Positions 11,975 through 24,717 are shown, counted from the first letter of the stretch. The stretch: DNA of 64,000 nt from Berberis thunbergii (GCA_003290165.1 QNQO01000451.1:682001-746000), one strand, 5' to 3'. Notes: a model not told the origin generated them from the letters alone. A program made the numbers and translations.

Positions 11975-14900
11975 GGAGGCTATGGAAAGTTTGCTCTCTG
12001 GTTGTGGACAATTTTTTTGTACTTTTAACAGGCTTTATTACAAATTGCTGTTCATCTGTTTACCTTTCTTTGATGTTGTTGCGTTGGTTTTACTGGATGT
12101 CTATTGTATATCTTATCTGTTTGGCAGACAATGGGTCTACAAATTACTTATTATTCAGAATCAAAGTTCAGATATATATAAAAAATAAAAAATAAACACC
12201 AATTAAGTTTACCACACCTATACATGTATAAATATCACTTCCGTATGTTCCTTCCACTGAAAAAAGTGTTAGCCACTACGAGAAAGTAAATTTTTTTTTT
12301 TTTCAAAATTATAGGTTACTTATCATTAAGTGAGAATAAGCATATAGACTTCCTTTAAGGCATCTATTTTATTTCATTTTTTGAAGTGGTTTATTTCTTA
12401 TTTAGGAGTAAAATTTTTATCACAAAAAAAAGAAGCCATAGGCAATCTAAAACAGTCACAAATAGCACCATGAATGTAGATTCTATTGTCATATTTGGTT
12501 TACTACAAAATTAGGGTAGGACAGACATCCATTAAAGGGGATGGAGTAAAAATTGACATGGTACCATTAACATATTAATTATGTCTTTAGTTATAATTAT
12601 GAAAATCCAAACCACACATGGCATTGTTGATATGAGAAATTGGTGGGTCTTTCTGAACTAGTGTTTCAAATAGAACCCAATTTGGATTCTTGATAAAGAC
12701 AGAGTTGTTGGTTAGGGTTGCCTGCCATTATCGATGAACAATGAACATAAATAATTGTGTCACGATTCATGAACTCTTGAATGCATAATTTACATGATTG
12801 GTTTCATTGTGTCATAATCTCCAATCAGTCGGAGGATATATATAAATAAGTATACGAATAAGACTAAATCCACTTTACTGATAAGGTTCGGGAATTCTCA
12901 AAACTTCAGCTTGCCTTTTGAAAAAAAAAAAAAAAATCCACTTTTACTAAACCTAAGTGGTAGTCGGCTCGGTTTTAGGTCTGCTTTAAAATGCCAAATA
13001 GTGGTTGTCTTGAAAATCTTCCAAACTGATAGGTTTAGTTTGATATCAACCAAACCAATCCATGAACAACCCTACTGCATAAGTATCACAGTAAAATGGT
13101 TGATTTGTATTTTCCTCTTACAACCCTACTGCACAAGCTTCTACAATTTTGCCAATGACCATCATTGAAATGTTGATCTCAAAATCAATTCTACAAAATA
13201 TGTTTGATCAACAAGAGGAAGGAAACTAGTAGAGGACTGACTGGTAGTTTTTTTAATATGTTTAGATGCCCAGAGAGAAATATGTTTAGATGCCCAGAGA
13301 GAAATGATTGTGGTTCTGGATCAAAGTGTGGACCAATGTACGTTGAAGCCCACACAATTTAATTGTATCTATAATCGTGGTTTTTTTTTTTTTTTTTTTA
13401 ATGCTCATCAACCATTCAAGTACTACTACTTTTATACTCTCAATATTACAGATATAATGGCAACGGGGTACCAACTCAGCCATACACTTGTAGCTGATGA
13501 AATCACAAGTTCAGAATTCAAACCATGTCAGAGACATAATTATGGGATCAATAAAAACCCAGCTTGCCATGTCATTAAGGAAACACTCCTTGACTTGAAT
13601 TTTGTAGACATTAAGGGAGTCCCCGAGACCCTGACCAGTTAGATGGGTTGAAGAAGAGGATGTGTTTTTAGGAAGGTTTGGCACATTTCCATGACACCCT
13701 ATAACCATTTGTTTAAGAGTGTGCCCAACATGGATTTATATATATTTCACATTATTTGATAATAAATTAATTCCAACTTAATTAGTTGATATTTGTTAAG
13801 AGTATCCAAATGAGCTTTGACGCGTTAGTAATTATACTCAACAAGTTAAAATTATTGCGGGAGAAGCATTTTATGCATTCCCCTTCAAGTAGCACCATGT
13901 TGGTTGTGTTGGATATTGTCCGAACCCATTCCTTTTACGTGAAAGAGAAAGTTACTCCCAAACTTGAATATGTAGTGAGAAAATTTCTTAAGTTGGGGAC
14001 AATATCATTGCAACGCAAAAACTCATGATACTCTGACTTGCTTATGTGCAAAAAAAAAATTGACTCTATTTCTATTCATAGCCAAACACTCAGCTAGGTA
14101 ATGAACATATCCCATTTATGTGGAGCCTAATAGAAAATGTTGGGCCTTGAACTGTTTGGAATTGCTTCACATACTTATTTCTTGTTTGACGATGGAGGAA
14201 TATAATGTTTAATAGAAAATTAAAATAAAATAAAATTCAAATAATTTCCAGTGGCGGCATTAAGACTGAAACTCAAAAAATTGAAATTTCAAACTGATAT
14301 ATCATTACAGCACAGATGTCTCAAATTTTGCTCAACAAGAAGGAAAATGATTGTATAGAAGTGCTCCCGAGCATTTGGTGATCTCAGATGTACCGAGAAT
14401 GAAAACGGCAACTCATTATTTCCGACAAAGTCCCATTGAGTTCTTACGCGACACAAATTGAAGGTTTCATTTTTGGATTTTTTTTTTTATCTATTTCAGG
14501 GCTTCTAATCCAAAGAGTCTGCAACTCAAATTGGGCTTCCATTAAGCCCAAACTATTAACCTCTGAATGAATTGCAAATCGAATTTGGCTTTCTGAGCCC
14601 AAACTATTAGGTTCAAATTACGCTTACTAAGAAGAGTCTACTATTTTCTATTCAATCGAAGCCCAACCCATTTTATTTGATTTTAAGCCTAATATGTTAT
14701 TATAACGATATTTACAAAATAGTTATCTCAATTTATTTTACAATGTTGGTGGTAAGCTCAACATCAATTTGCTTAAAGATCCACATGACAAAAGGTGGTG
14801 TCGCACGCACCATCCCATTTACATAAGCCAACACCAATGCCCGCAACTTGAGATCAAAGGAGACAACATTTAGAGAGCTCGTGCGCTGAATTCAAACTCA

Positions 14901-16615
14901 ATATCTTGATAAACTGTCTTTGTGGTGTTTAAGGAGCGGTCTAGGACAATGGGCATGCGAATGGTTTGTGTTGCATCCCAAAGCTTGGCCCTCGCTCACT
15001 TCACTTAATTCATAACAATGATAGATAAATCATATGTATTGGATTGGGCTTTTTTAGCTCAATCTATATTTAATTCAATCCTATGTATTTGATTTATCCA
15101 ATTTTGACCCCTAATTGCATGTCATGTCAACAATGCCTCTAAAAGGGTTATAAAATGAAGCTCCGTAGAATTTCTTAATCAAACGGGGTCCTTAATTAAA
15201 AATAGGGTCAATGCTTGTGTTTGTCACACCATGGCGTGTGGTAGATGAAAGCAACATACATACTACTCAAGGGGGAAATTTAATCTAAGTGATTACTACG
15301 AGAATACTTATTAATACAATTTTTATATGTTCCTCGATTTCCATGCTTTAATTTTTTTTTTTTCATTTAAATTACCCGGATCAATTCATGCACGCGCATT
15401 AGTTGTAATTCTATTTTACACTCTGTTTTTTTTTTTTTTATGACATTAAAAAATATTGGCTAGCTTTTGATAGAAGCCAAAATGCCAAATCTAATAACCT
15501 AGGCAACCATTTAGATCCTACATGTGCCAACCTAGGGTTTAACTGATATGTTTTGTTTTCATTTTTAAACTTAGATTCGTTGAACTTAATCTGTAATCAA
15601 TAATTTATCAATGTATGAATGTATACAGACTGTCTTAAACTACTAATCAAGGTTCCCAAGACCGATTAATACGCTGTTTTGGATCGAATTGTATAAAGTT
15701 TATCCTTAGGCACTGTCTCGATACATACATTATTAAATGAAAAATTAAGTTTAAATAAGTCAACTGTGTTAAGACATTCACATTGCACATTCGCATCGAT
15801 CATATTTGGCATAAGGTACAACGTCATGAATAGGAAAATGAGATTGGATCATTCCATAGATCAACCATGACAGTTAATCTATACCTTTAGTCGTTATTAA
15901 TTAGTTTTAAAAAATTCCAAACTAATTTTAAAGAAACCACAACTTAACCGTCCAATCAGACTATCAATGGCTTTGAAGAACAGAGTCATATGCTCTCATA
16001 TATTTTATCTTATTTTTAGAAAACACTTAATTATATATGTATGAGCTTAATTATTTTTGTTTGCTATTTCTATTGTGTTTAAATTTTAGAGCTCAAAGAA
16101 TTTTAAAGTGCTAGAAAATCGGGTTTTGCGATAACAGTGATATGGCATGATGATCCGAGGAGAGGGATATTTCACCCAAACAATTTTGCTACATTGCTCA
16201 ACTACATCTCATAGGATTGACAAGAGTAAGATTGTAAGAGTTTATTGCTAATGTTTTTATAACTCGAGTTTTACAAAATTTTATTTGATTAGTTATTTAC
16301 AATTGCTAGAAGAGTAAGTTTAAGCCAGTCTTGTTTGGTAGTATTTTTTTAAAATATTTTTTATCTATTTTTTTAAAACACAATCACAAACACTACCTAT
16401 AGAAGAGATAGAAGTATGAAAAAAAAACCCCCAAAAAATTAAAAAAAAATACTTACTAGAATTGTTGTTGATAGAATGTACATAAACAATATATACCATC
16501 AAAGATTACTAAGAGTATATTACTTAGACCTTATTTTAGAAAAGAATTTGTAATTTAGTACTTTTTCTCAATTTGGATGTCCTGTTCCTAAGTTAAAAAA
16601 TGAAACCTAACAATA
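11975..16615. other. Long gene-poor interval
   Basis: Starts with the 3' end of the R3-MYB. Beyond that I see homopolymer tracts, a perfect 23-bp tandem pair TATGTTTAGATGCCCAGAGA (plus GAA) at about 13257-13303, and no gene. The reverse strand at about 14750-14960 has a frame with non-random appearance but no recognised domain. The ORF at 13786-14028 (80 aa) was not recognised. Confidence 0.4.
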
Positions 16616-16619
16616 ATAG

Positions 16620-16855
16620 GCGACGTGAATATAGACCATTACTAAATTAATTGGCATTTTTGTAATAACTTTCAAAACAATAACTCTTTTTAAGTTGTAA
16701 TAGTTCATTATACAATTTCAATTTAAAACTAAATTTAGTAAAAAAAATAAAAAATAATTAAAAAAATGATACAATAAATAAACGACTATGAATGCTCTAA
16801 TGAAAAAAACAGTGATAATTTGACAAAATTGCACTACCATGATTTGTTAGTACAG
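16620..16855. repeat. MITE relic related to the 24661 element
   Basis: TAATTGGCATTTTTGTAATA, ACTTTCAAAACAATAACT and AAAACTAAATTTAGTAAAAAA follow the same order as in the MITE whose halves lie at 24661-24717 and 29306-29559. The right end (ATAATTTGACAAAATTGC) is the inverted counterpart. The target duplication was not resolved. Confidence 0.55.
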
Positions 16856-16876
16856 TTAAAAGGATATTTCTTCCAC

Positions 16877-17063
16877 CCGAAATTCTAGCTGGCCTGGGTC
16901 AACCAGCGAGGTTGTTGCCTGGGTGGGGCAAAAAGATAACTTTGCCCCCCCCTTTTTAACTACCTTTTTAGACAAAGTGTTTAAAGAGGGGGGGGCAAAA
17001 ATGTCTTTTTACCCCACCCAGACAGCAAACAAACTGGAGGACCCAGGCCTTGTAGAATTACTC
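16877..17063. mobile_element. MULE-type MITE, family 2 (187 bp)
   Basis: Ends CCGAAATTCTAGCTGGCC and, inverted, GAGTAATTCTACAAGGCC. A perfect 9-bp duplication TTCTTCCAC lies at 16868-16876 and 17064-17072. The inner arms TGGGGCAAAAAGATAACTTT and CAAAAATGTCTTTTTACCCC are inverted. Confidence 0.85.
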
Positions 17064-17574
17064 TTCTTCCACTTATCATAAGAATTCAAAAAGAAAAGTC
17101 AGCACTTGGACTTGGTCTAAAAAAAATGTTGTTGTTATAGAAAGAGTTGAGGTCACAATCATAGATATCTCATCACTTCAGCAATCTAATGTAAGATTCT
17201 CCATTATTCCTTTTTTTATTTTTTATTTTTATCTCATCTTCTTCAACGATTTCAGCTCAAACACAAACGCGTGGCCCCTCCTTCAGGCAAGTCCTTCTTG
17301 TTGTCTGGTTTATCGTAAGGGAAACGTTTGGAGAATTTTAGAGTTTCACCTTAAAATGTCTAATTTTAATTTTGCCAGAATTTTCATCCGAACCTCACCA
17401 ACCACATTTGGTTTATGGGGAAAATTGATAATGAAGTTCCAAAATTTTCAGAACTAAAATTCTGATAATACTCTGGAGAAACCGGAAGTATTGGAAAGAA
17501 TATTCAAATTGGGTAAAAAACAATTTTTTTTTCAATATCGAAAGTTCAGGGTTGTCATAAGGATAAATATAAGC

Positions 17575-17790
17575 CAAAAGTATACTAGTTGAGTTGGTAA
17601 AGATGTGGCACATGATATCATATATCACAAGTTCAAATCCATCTGGTGGCATAGGGTGGAGAGGGTTAAAGGTTAAAAAAATGGAAATACAACATAAAAC
17701 ATGCATACACCTGAAATCATATATGTGTGATAACCAGGTTTTTGTAACCAGCTCAACTTGGTGAAGAGGCTTTTTTTTTTTTTGGTACAA
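17575..17790 (+). repeat. tRNA-derived SINE-like sequence
   Basis: TAGTTGAGTTGGTAAAG resembles a pol III A box and AGTTCAAATCC, 35-40 bases later, a B box. The body does not fold into a tRNA, and a T-rich segment follows. This arrangement is that of plant tRNA-derived SINEs. Flanking duplications were not found. Confidence 0.5.
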
Positions 17791-18577
17791 GGTTACCTGG
17801 TGAAGGGGCTCAACATGTACTCAAGTGTTTATCGATAAATTAATCCAATTTGATAGTTGAACATGGAGCTCGAAATTTATATGGTTTTTAAAATAAAACT
17901 GGCACACATGCTTCATTTACATTTTTTTAATTAATTAACGTCACTCACTAACTTGTACCATGAGCATTCATTTTAATAAGGATGGCAACAGGGTGGATTT
18001 GGACAAATCCATTCCCGCCTCGCTGGAGATCACGGATATTCAAATCTGCCCCAAATATTCGTTTACCATATTTTGTAAAAATCATTCCCGAACCGGATGG
18101 ATTGGTGGATATCCGCCCCGCCCAAAATACCCGAAGAAAAAAAAATAGATTCTCAAATATCAAAACAATAACCAACAGAATAACAGATTCTCATATAATA
18201 AAAAAAACAGATTATAATATATCGAATCACACCACCATTGCGCAAAAAAAAAACAGATTAAAATAAAAAACAGATTATAACAGATTTGGTTTTTGTGAGA
18301 TCATACAGAAATTACAAACCATACAAAAATTAACAAAACAAAAATTTACAACAAATTCAAAAAAATTCGATCTCTAAGATCAGATCTCAGATCTTGAAAT
18401 CTGATCTGATTAGATCTTGATCTTTTTCAGATCAGATTCGATCTCAGATCTTGATCTCAGTCTCTGATCTGATTTGATCTTGATCTTGATCTCTCTTGAT
18501 CTTGATCTCTGATGGGGGAGAGGAAGAAACCATTTGTCTTTCGATCTTGATCTCTGATGGGGGAGAGGAAGAAACCC

Positions 18578-18971
18578 TAGGGCTGAACAAAAAACTGATC
18601 AAACCGATTAAACCGATCGAACCGATTGGTTCGGTTTAAATTCAGTTCGGATCGATTTCGGTTTTAAAAACTCAAAACCGAAGTGGTCGGTTCGGTTTTC
18701 GATTTCTATGTGATTTTAACCGACCAAATATATATTTTATATATAAATAATACAATATGTTTAAAATAGTCGGTCGGTTCGGTTTTATTTCGGTTTTGGT
18801 TCGATTTTAGTCGGTTTGGTTCGGTTACGGTTTGCATAAATTAGAATCGGTTCGGTTTCGGATCGGTTTTGTTAATTGTCGGTTCGGTTTGAAAATTTTA
18901 CAACCGACCTAAGTCGGTCCGGTTCATGATTTAGGTGAAAAACTGAACCGACGGTTCGGTTTTCAGCCCTA
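18578..18971. mobile_element. Nested hAT-type MITE (394 bp)
   Basis: Ends TAGGGCTGAACA and, inverted, TAGGGCTGAAAAC; exact duplication AGAAACCC at 18570-18577 and 18972-18979. The body is dense in CGGTTCGGTTT and its complement, making a strongly self-complementary element. It interrupts the repeat unit GATCTTGATCTCTG of the host hAT element. Confidence 0.82.
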
Positions 18972-19009
18972 AGAAACCCTTTTGATCTTGATCTCTGTCA
19001 GGGAGATCG

Positions 19010-19165
19010 CGACGTGAGGGGAGCAGAGAGAGGATCTCGCGGTGTGAGGGAGCAGGGAGGCAGATCGCGGCGTGAGGGGAGCAGGGAGGATCTCGGCGTC
19101 TCGCGGCGTGAGGGGAACAGGGAGCAGGGAGGATCTCGGCGTCTCACGACGTGAGGGGAGCAGGG
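19010..19165. repeat. GC-rich tandem repeat
   Basis: Units around GCGGCGTGAGGGGAGCAGGG alternate with GATCTCGGCGTC at roughly 30-45-bp spacing. The open frames on the minus strand here are repeat artefacts. Confidence 0.7.
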
Positions 19166-19889
19166 AGCGATTGGTTGAGGTGAGGGAGGAGCGATTGTAT
19201 TTGTGAAAAACAAGAGTTAATCCCTTTATATAGATGAAGGGTACTTTTGTAAATTTGTTGGTTAAACGGATATCCGCGGGGTCTGGGGCGGATATGGCTA
19301 AAACTGTATCCGCCCCGAATAGTAAACGAATATTTGGATACCCGAAACCACCCGAAAATCCATTCAGCCCTATCCAAATCTGCTCCATACGGATTGGATG
19401 GGGCGGATATCCGAAAAAATCCGCCCCACTGCCAACCCTACATTTTAATCTCTAACACCCAAAAGATCCAGGACAAATTAGAGGGGCATATAAGTATTCC
19501 AAATCGGATCCAGTGACAAATTGACTAATGATCTGTCAGTCTTTTTGTGAAATAAAAAATAATTATGTTTATTGAAATCAATAAAAAAAATTACAATAGA
19601 ACAAAAACTCGAAAATCATTTATTTGAAATTAGGAAGGGACTATGGTAAACTATGGGTTCAGAATTTTAGTATGTTTCGACTAAACCCATATGAACCCAA
19701 CCCTAAACCCGAACAACTCACTTCTAGAACTCATGAGCTTGGGAAAAAATACTAATAACTTTGCAATTATGCAAGCTCAAACAAAGGTTTATAAAGAAGT
19801 TTTTTTTAAAAATGCTTCGTTGCTTTCTTTCTTACTTGATGCTTTCTTTCTTACTTGATGTGAAACTATTCAAGTCAATATTATCTTAA

Positions 19890-20066
19890 GAGAAATTCTA
19901 AATGTCGAGGGAATGAGCGAGGGGAAATGAAGTGGCGAGGTGAGAGCCGTTCATTTCCCTCGAAATGCGTGCATTGACTTTTTCACGCGCATCTCGAGGG
20001 AAATGAACGGCTCTCACCTCGCCACTTCATTTCCCTCGCTCATTCCCTCGACATTTAGAATCTCTC
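19890..20066. mobile_element. MULE-type MITE, family 1, near-perfect palindrome (177 bp)
   Basis: The arms are inverted copies over about 75 bp each, from GAGAAATTCTAAATGTCGAG inward past GAAATGAAGTGGCGAGGTGA. Exact 9-bp duplication TTATCTTAA lies at 19881-19889 and 20067-20075. The transcript of either strand would fold into one long hairpin. It ends about 890 bp upstream of the WRKY start codon. Confidence 0.9.
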
Positions 20067-20384
20067 TTATCTTAATAAAACTCAAACTAATAAACCGCAA
20101 ATGGGACTCAATCTCAAACCCGGCCCATTATCAACCCTAACTCAAACCGAACCAAATAACCCCGCCCATTGTTTATGGGATCCTCACATGGAAAGTGACC
20201 AATCAACATCAACGTAAGCAATGGGTTAAGGATTCGTGACATCACTTTCAATACCTCAACACACCCTCATTTTTGGTTTCTACCTATAACGCGGAAAAAG
20301 CTTTGAAGATTCCACAAAGTGTTAAATGTGTTTTTTTTTTTTTTTTTTTGTGTTTGTGCACTCTCCTCTCACCTTCTTCTTTAT

Positions 20385-20390
20385 TTGACT
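20385..20390 (+). promoter_or_regulatory. Candidate W-box upstream of the WRKY gene
   Basis: TTGACT lies about 570 bp before the start codon. W-boxes (TTGACC/T) are bound by WRKY proteins and are common in promoters of group III WRKY genes, which are often cross-regulated. A single short match can occur by chance. Confidence 0.35.
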
Positions 20391-20958
20391 TTAAAAATAA
20401 TTTTGTACGAAATCATCTATCAAATCTTTTTTTCTCCTCATCCTTACAAAAGAGCCCACAATAGAAAGATCAATCAATCAGTGTGAGAGAGAGATTTCAA
20501 GCTTTTGAAAGAGTAAAAGACGCAAAAAAGAACACAAGTGGTCAGCATTGGACACCTCTCTCTAAAATTTCATCTACACTACTACTTCATCTTGACGAAA
20601 GACTGGTCTTTCTAGGAAATTATTTCACTCGCTTTCTTCATTCAAACTTGTTTTAATTTCTTCCAAACCCAAAACCTCCTTCCCTTAAATTGCAACCCCT
20701 TCCCCTCTCACTTTCCTCAGCGTTCCCCTTCTCCTATTGTACACAAGTGTACTCTTTGAGTTTTTTGGGTCAGTCTCTCAAAGTGTTTTTAAGTTGCCAT
20801 TCTGGAGTTATGTCACTTACCCATTTCTCACTCTTGTGTCATCTTCAATACCCAATCCTTAGTTTTCTTGATTACTCATTTGAGAATTTTGTGTGATCTT
20901 CAATACCCAATTCTTAGAATTTTGAGTGATTACTATTCAAGATTGAAGATAAGTTGAA

Positions 20959-22226
20959 ATGATGAATTCAAGAGATTTGGATCAGAAGCTTTTGATCAAT
21001 GAGTTGAGCCTAGGGAAGGAGTTAGTGCATGAGCTAAGGTTGCATTTAAACCCTACTTCACCTAATGGAGCAGTCCTGATAGAAAAACTACTATTTTCAT
21101 ACAACAAGGCACTTTTGATGTTGAATTGCAATGGGGCAGAGGAAAAGCCTAAAGTTCAAGAAATAGTTCCCGTCGTTTCGGTGACTGAGTCCCCGAGATC
21201 GGTCTGTGGAAGTCCTCGGAGTGATGATTCCGAGTACAGAGACATGTATAAGAAGAAGTATAATACTAAACTTGATTGCATTTGGTTTAGCTGAAATCAG
21301 TACTATGATGTGTATTTGCAAGTTTTTGTATTTACTTTTACTTATCCATTGTGTGTACTTCTTGTTTATAGGAAAGTACTACCTCGATGGACTCAACAAG
21401 TTCGCGGTAGCTCAGAGTCTGGGTTCGAAGGGCCTGTTGAAGATGGATATTGTTGGAGGAAGTATGGACAGAAAGACATCCTTGGTGCAAAGTTTCCCAG
21501 GTGCGAGAATTGTTTCATCCCAACTCAGTACTTAGTACATTTAAGTTTTTGGAGTAGACGATGATTTAACATGATATCAGAGCAATCGTGAAATTGATAT
21601 ACTTGTTTTTCTTTACTAATGATGGGTTTATAATTTTCAGAGGCTATTACCGATGCACTCATCGCAACGCTCATGGATGTTTGGCCACAAAGCAAGTCCA
21701 ACGCTCCGATGAAAACCATACCGTCTTCAATGTCACATATAGAGGGAAACACACATGCATTCAAGCATCCAATATCCTTTCAACATTGCAATCACCCAAG
21801 CAAGAGCAAAAACAAAAAAAACAGGATGAACAAGAACAAAAGAGGCAAAAAACTGCAGAAGAGACATTACTAAATTTTCGAAGTGGCCTTAAGGTGAAGA
21901 CCGAAAACCTAAACACTCGTGAAGTATCTTCTTCTTCCTTTTCCTTCCCTTCAACATCATCCACGGAGTGTCCGGAAAATAACATTTTCACATCATTTGG
22001 TCTAGAAAACCATTACTTGGAAAATTTATCTCCGTCGTTTATATCTCCAGCAACATCTGAATCAAATTACTTTTCACCATGCTTTGGAAATGGACCAAGC
22101 TTCGCAAACTCTGATTCTGCTGCCACTTCATCGCCGAATTCTCCAATGATTGACTTGGATTTTGCACTCGAACCAATTGAAGTTGATGCAAGTTTCTTCT
22201 TTGATAATTCAGGGTTCTTCAATTAA
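20959..22226 (+). CDS. Group III WRKY transcription factor (WRKY46/41/53-like)
   Basis: Nuclear DNA-binding protein that recognises W-boxes; group III members of this clade act in defence, senescence and abiotic stress. Exons are 20959-21257, 21372-21500 and 21641-22226 (337 aa) with GT/AG introns. The second intron splits the WRKY domain after the Arg codon of KFPR, the position typical of this group. The N-terminus has the clade motif LLINELSLGKELVHELRLHL. The WRKY domain reads WRKYGQKDILGAKFPR, then GYYRCTHRNAHGCLATKQVQ, with zinc ligands in C-x7-C-x23-H-x-C spacing, diagnostic of group III. The C-terminal half is Ser-rich and acidic near its end, as expected of an activation region. The ATG is doubled (ATGATG); the first is used here. 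An AATAAA follows the stop by about 145 bp. Neighbouring R3-MYB and SPCH genes favour orthology to WRKY46. Confidence 0.95.
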
Positions 22227-22372
22227 CTTCGTAAGTGCTATGAGTGCATAATGGAGATGCTAAGGATGTGTAGGTGACAATTTGTTAGTACCCCAAGTGA
22301 ATTGATTTAGGTTAAGAGAGATAAGTTTTATATCAATTTCACTTGTAACTGTTATTGGTATTTTAGTAATTG

Positions 22373-22378
22373 AATAAA
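22373..22378 (+). terminator. Polyadenylation signal of the WRKY gene
   Basis: AATAAA about 147 bp after the WRKY stop codon, in a T-rich 3' untranslated context. Confidence 0.5.
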
Positions 22379-22379
22379 T

Positions 22380-23130
22380 TATCACTCAATGGAGATGATG
22401 AGATTTTTCTAAACTTTAACTTTTGTGAATGTTAATTGCTTTTATGCATCACAATTTGAAGTATGATTGCAAACAGTTTGTACATTGATGACACAGCAAC
22501 AATGTATGGAAAGATTCTATTTTAAATATTAGTGCAAGCAAAGTTTGATAAATTGTTAAGAGCATTTCCCCCTTCTTATCCATCTAACTATCTATGGATA
22601 ACAAGAAGCGTACGTGCAGCTTCTAACGGTTAGTTTTATTTGAACCAAGTTATTTGTAATGGCCTTGCTATCATTATAAGCCTTATATATTTTTTTGTTT
22701 ATTTTCAAATTTTTTTACATTGTATTCGGTTTGAAATAATTGAAGAATCTCAAATCACTACTTATTTAATCAATTACAAATAGAACATCAAGCTTGCTCA
22801 ATCAATAATAATAAAACCGAGAAACTCAAAGTGAACTAAAGTAAATCTAAAAAAAGAACATAACAATGTCAAACAAACAAAGTAAAGTAATGTCTAAAGT
22901 AAGTGTCTAACAACTTAACTAAATCACATAATTTTTTTTTTTTAATAATCTCTCTTATGCCTCCTCCTCCTCCTCCTCCTACTACTCCTCTCACGTGTCA
23001 GAGACTCAAAATCCCTTGCGGCGCTCAAGTCCCTTGTGAAGACGCTCAATCTCTTCCTTTAGCACTTGTGCCCTAAGTCGCAATAGTCTGAGTCTCATGT
23101 CTCTCCTCAGACAACCATTGACGGTAATTC
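22380..23130. other. Intergenic, no complete gene; short CTC repeat
   Basis: AT-rich DNA with a (CTC)n tract at about 22960-22980. The minus strand of 23010-23100 has a short open frame that may be the tail of the unrecognised coding relic at 23254-23739. Confidence 0.4.
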
Positions 23131-23253
23131 TGAGAACTCATGTGGAATGAATGCCTCACGTTGTGGTTTACTTGAAGGGAATTCATATAGCACGACCGCA
23201 AATTATACTATATGAAACAATAATTAACGTTTTAGTAACAAAATTATTACATA

Positions 23254-23739
23254 TTAAAAGAATAAAAACATATTTAAATATCTTACCAAATCAAGTGCAT
23301 CGATCTCTAGGTGTAATACTGCGGTCTCAGGTACAGAAGCAATCGACATCTGAACATTAAGCCCCTGTGAACTTACCATTTGAAATATCCACTGGTCGTC
23401 AACATTACCAAACAAGATAGGAGCAACCGCTTCGTACGCGCTTGACTCAAATGTCAAATTTGCAGGTGTTGGAATCCTAGCATCGTCTTTAATCGTGGCA
23501 CCCTTGAATTATAAATTATGAAGTCATGTCACATCCCCTCTTCCGACCGAGTATATAAATGATCTATTTAAGTACGCATAAGCAATGTCTCGCCCATTGA
23601 TTTCATCATTAGTCACTCTAGGAAAGAACCTTTTGACACATTCTTTAACTAGTTCTACATCCTCATCAAATGGAATCGACCCTTCTCGTCTAATCGAAAT
23701 TTCAGTGATCATATAGATGTCTAAAGGGGTAAATGACAT
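23254..23739 (-). pseudogene. Unrecognised coding relic, interrupted
   Basis: Two minus-strand frames read smoothly. The first (23524-23739) contains DVELVKECVKRFFPRVTNDE and GRDIAYAYLNRSFIYSVGRG, then a stop. The second (23254-23457) contains SSAYEAVAPILFGNVDDQWI and MSIASVPETAVLHLEIDALD, and is open to a possible intron. The residue pattern looks like genuine protein and the two parts may once have been one. I do not recognise the family. A more decayed copy lies in the second duplication unit (about 31700-32500). No start or promoter is obvious. Confidence 0.4.
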
Positions 23740-24717
23740 TTCTTTTACTAAAAATGAAAAGTATGGGTACTAAGCCACTACTTCTCACTTAATGCAATGT
23801 CAATGCCTTTATCATGCCTATGAGCCATAATATCAAGAAAATGAACAATAAGAGTAGATCATACTATTTGTCTAGCCCTCAAATCTTTTTAATGCTTATC
23901 TATTTCCACCACTTGGAGAATCTAGCAACTCCAAGACAGAATTTGTAATTTAGAACATGAATAAGATTTATAAATATATAAAAGGTTAAATGAAATTGCT
24001 AACAACATCATGCTTACTATTAAATTATAATTCGACGATGCTCGCAATGGAAAAAAGAAAAGAATGGAGGGAGGGACTTCTTGGGCCTTTTAAGTCCAAA
24101 GGCCATACGGTTTTCGAAAAGCTATATGTCTATTTTTATCCATTTTTTACTAATGACATTGGACCATTTTACATGAATAGAAATAACGATAGATAAGTTT
24201 AATCTTTATCCATCTTCTACCATTGAAGAAGGTCTTACTTGATAGTGTTATTGCTCGTGCTTCAGATTCTAAAAAACAAATAATAGATTCTTACCTTTAT
24301 TGGAGTTTGAGTTTATTAGAAGGTATAATGGATAATTAAGGATTATTTAACTCACCACCATGCAACTGGTTTTGTCCCCAAATGTTATGTATTATTTTTT
24401 TATTAAACTTTAAATAAATGTTAGTTGCATTTATTTATGTTGTTAGTAATAGGTTTTCTTTTGCCAAATTAACTTTCTCATTTTTTTGTTTGAGATTTTT
24501 CATGTTGGCATACCTCGATCGTGAACAACAACTATTGAGTTCTTACTTTGTTAAGGTATGATTCTATTAGAAGGTATTTTGCATTCTTATCCTCCAAATC
24601 ATGTCTTGAGAATTGCCTTAGACCGATAGAGATGCTCAAATGAATAATTTCGTTAACTAACACTACATCAAATTGATATCTTTTAACAACTCTCAAAATA
24701 ATAATACTTTGGAGCAA

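Larger units (their letters stand above)
17977..19440. mobile_element. hAT-type non-autonomous transposon (1.46 kb)
   Basis: Terminal repeats TAAGGATGGCAACAGGG and, inverted, TAGGGTTGGCAGTGGGG. An exact 8-bp target duplication CATTTTAA lies at 17969-17976 and 19441-19448. The subterminal zones carry many inverted copies of GGATATCCGCCCC. No transposase is present. Inside are GATC-rich simple sequence (about 18365-18540), a second hAT element (18578-18971) and a GC-rich minisatellite (19010-19165). Confidence 0.83.

Noticed and set aside
13786..14028. Possible mTERF-like fragment
   Set aside because: Only a vague similarity of residue pattern; no repeat motif of the family could be aligned.
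18969..19388. Minus-strand ORFs rich in Pro, Ser and Arg
   Set aside because: Products of the tandem repeat and the inverted subterminal repeats of the hAT element.
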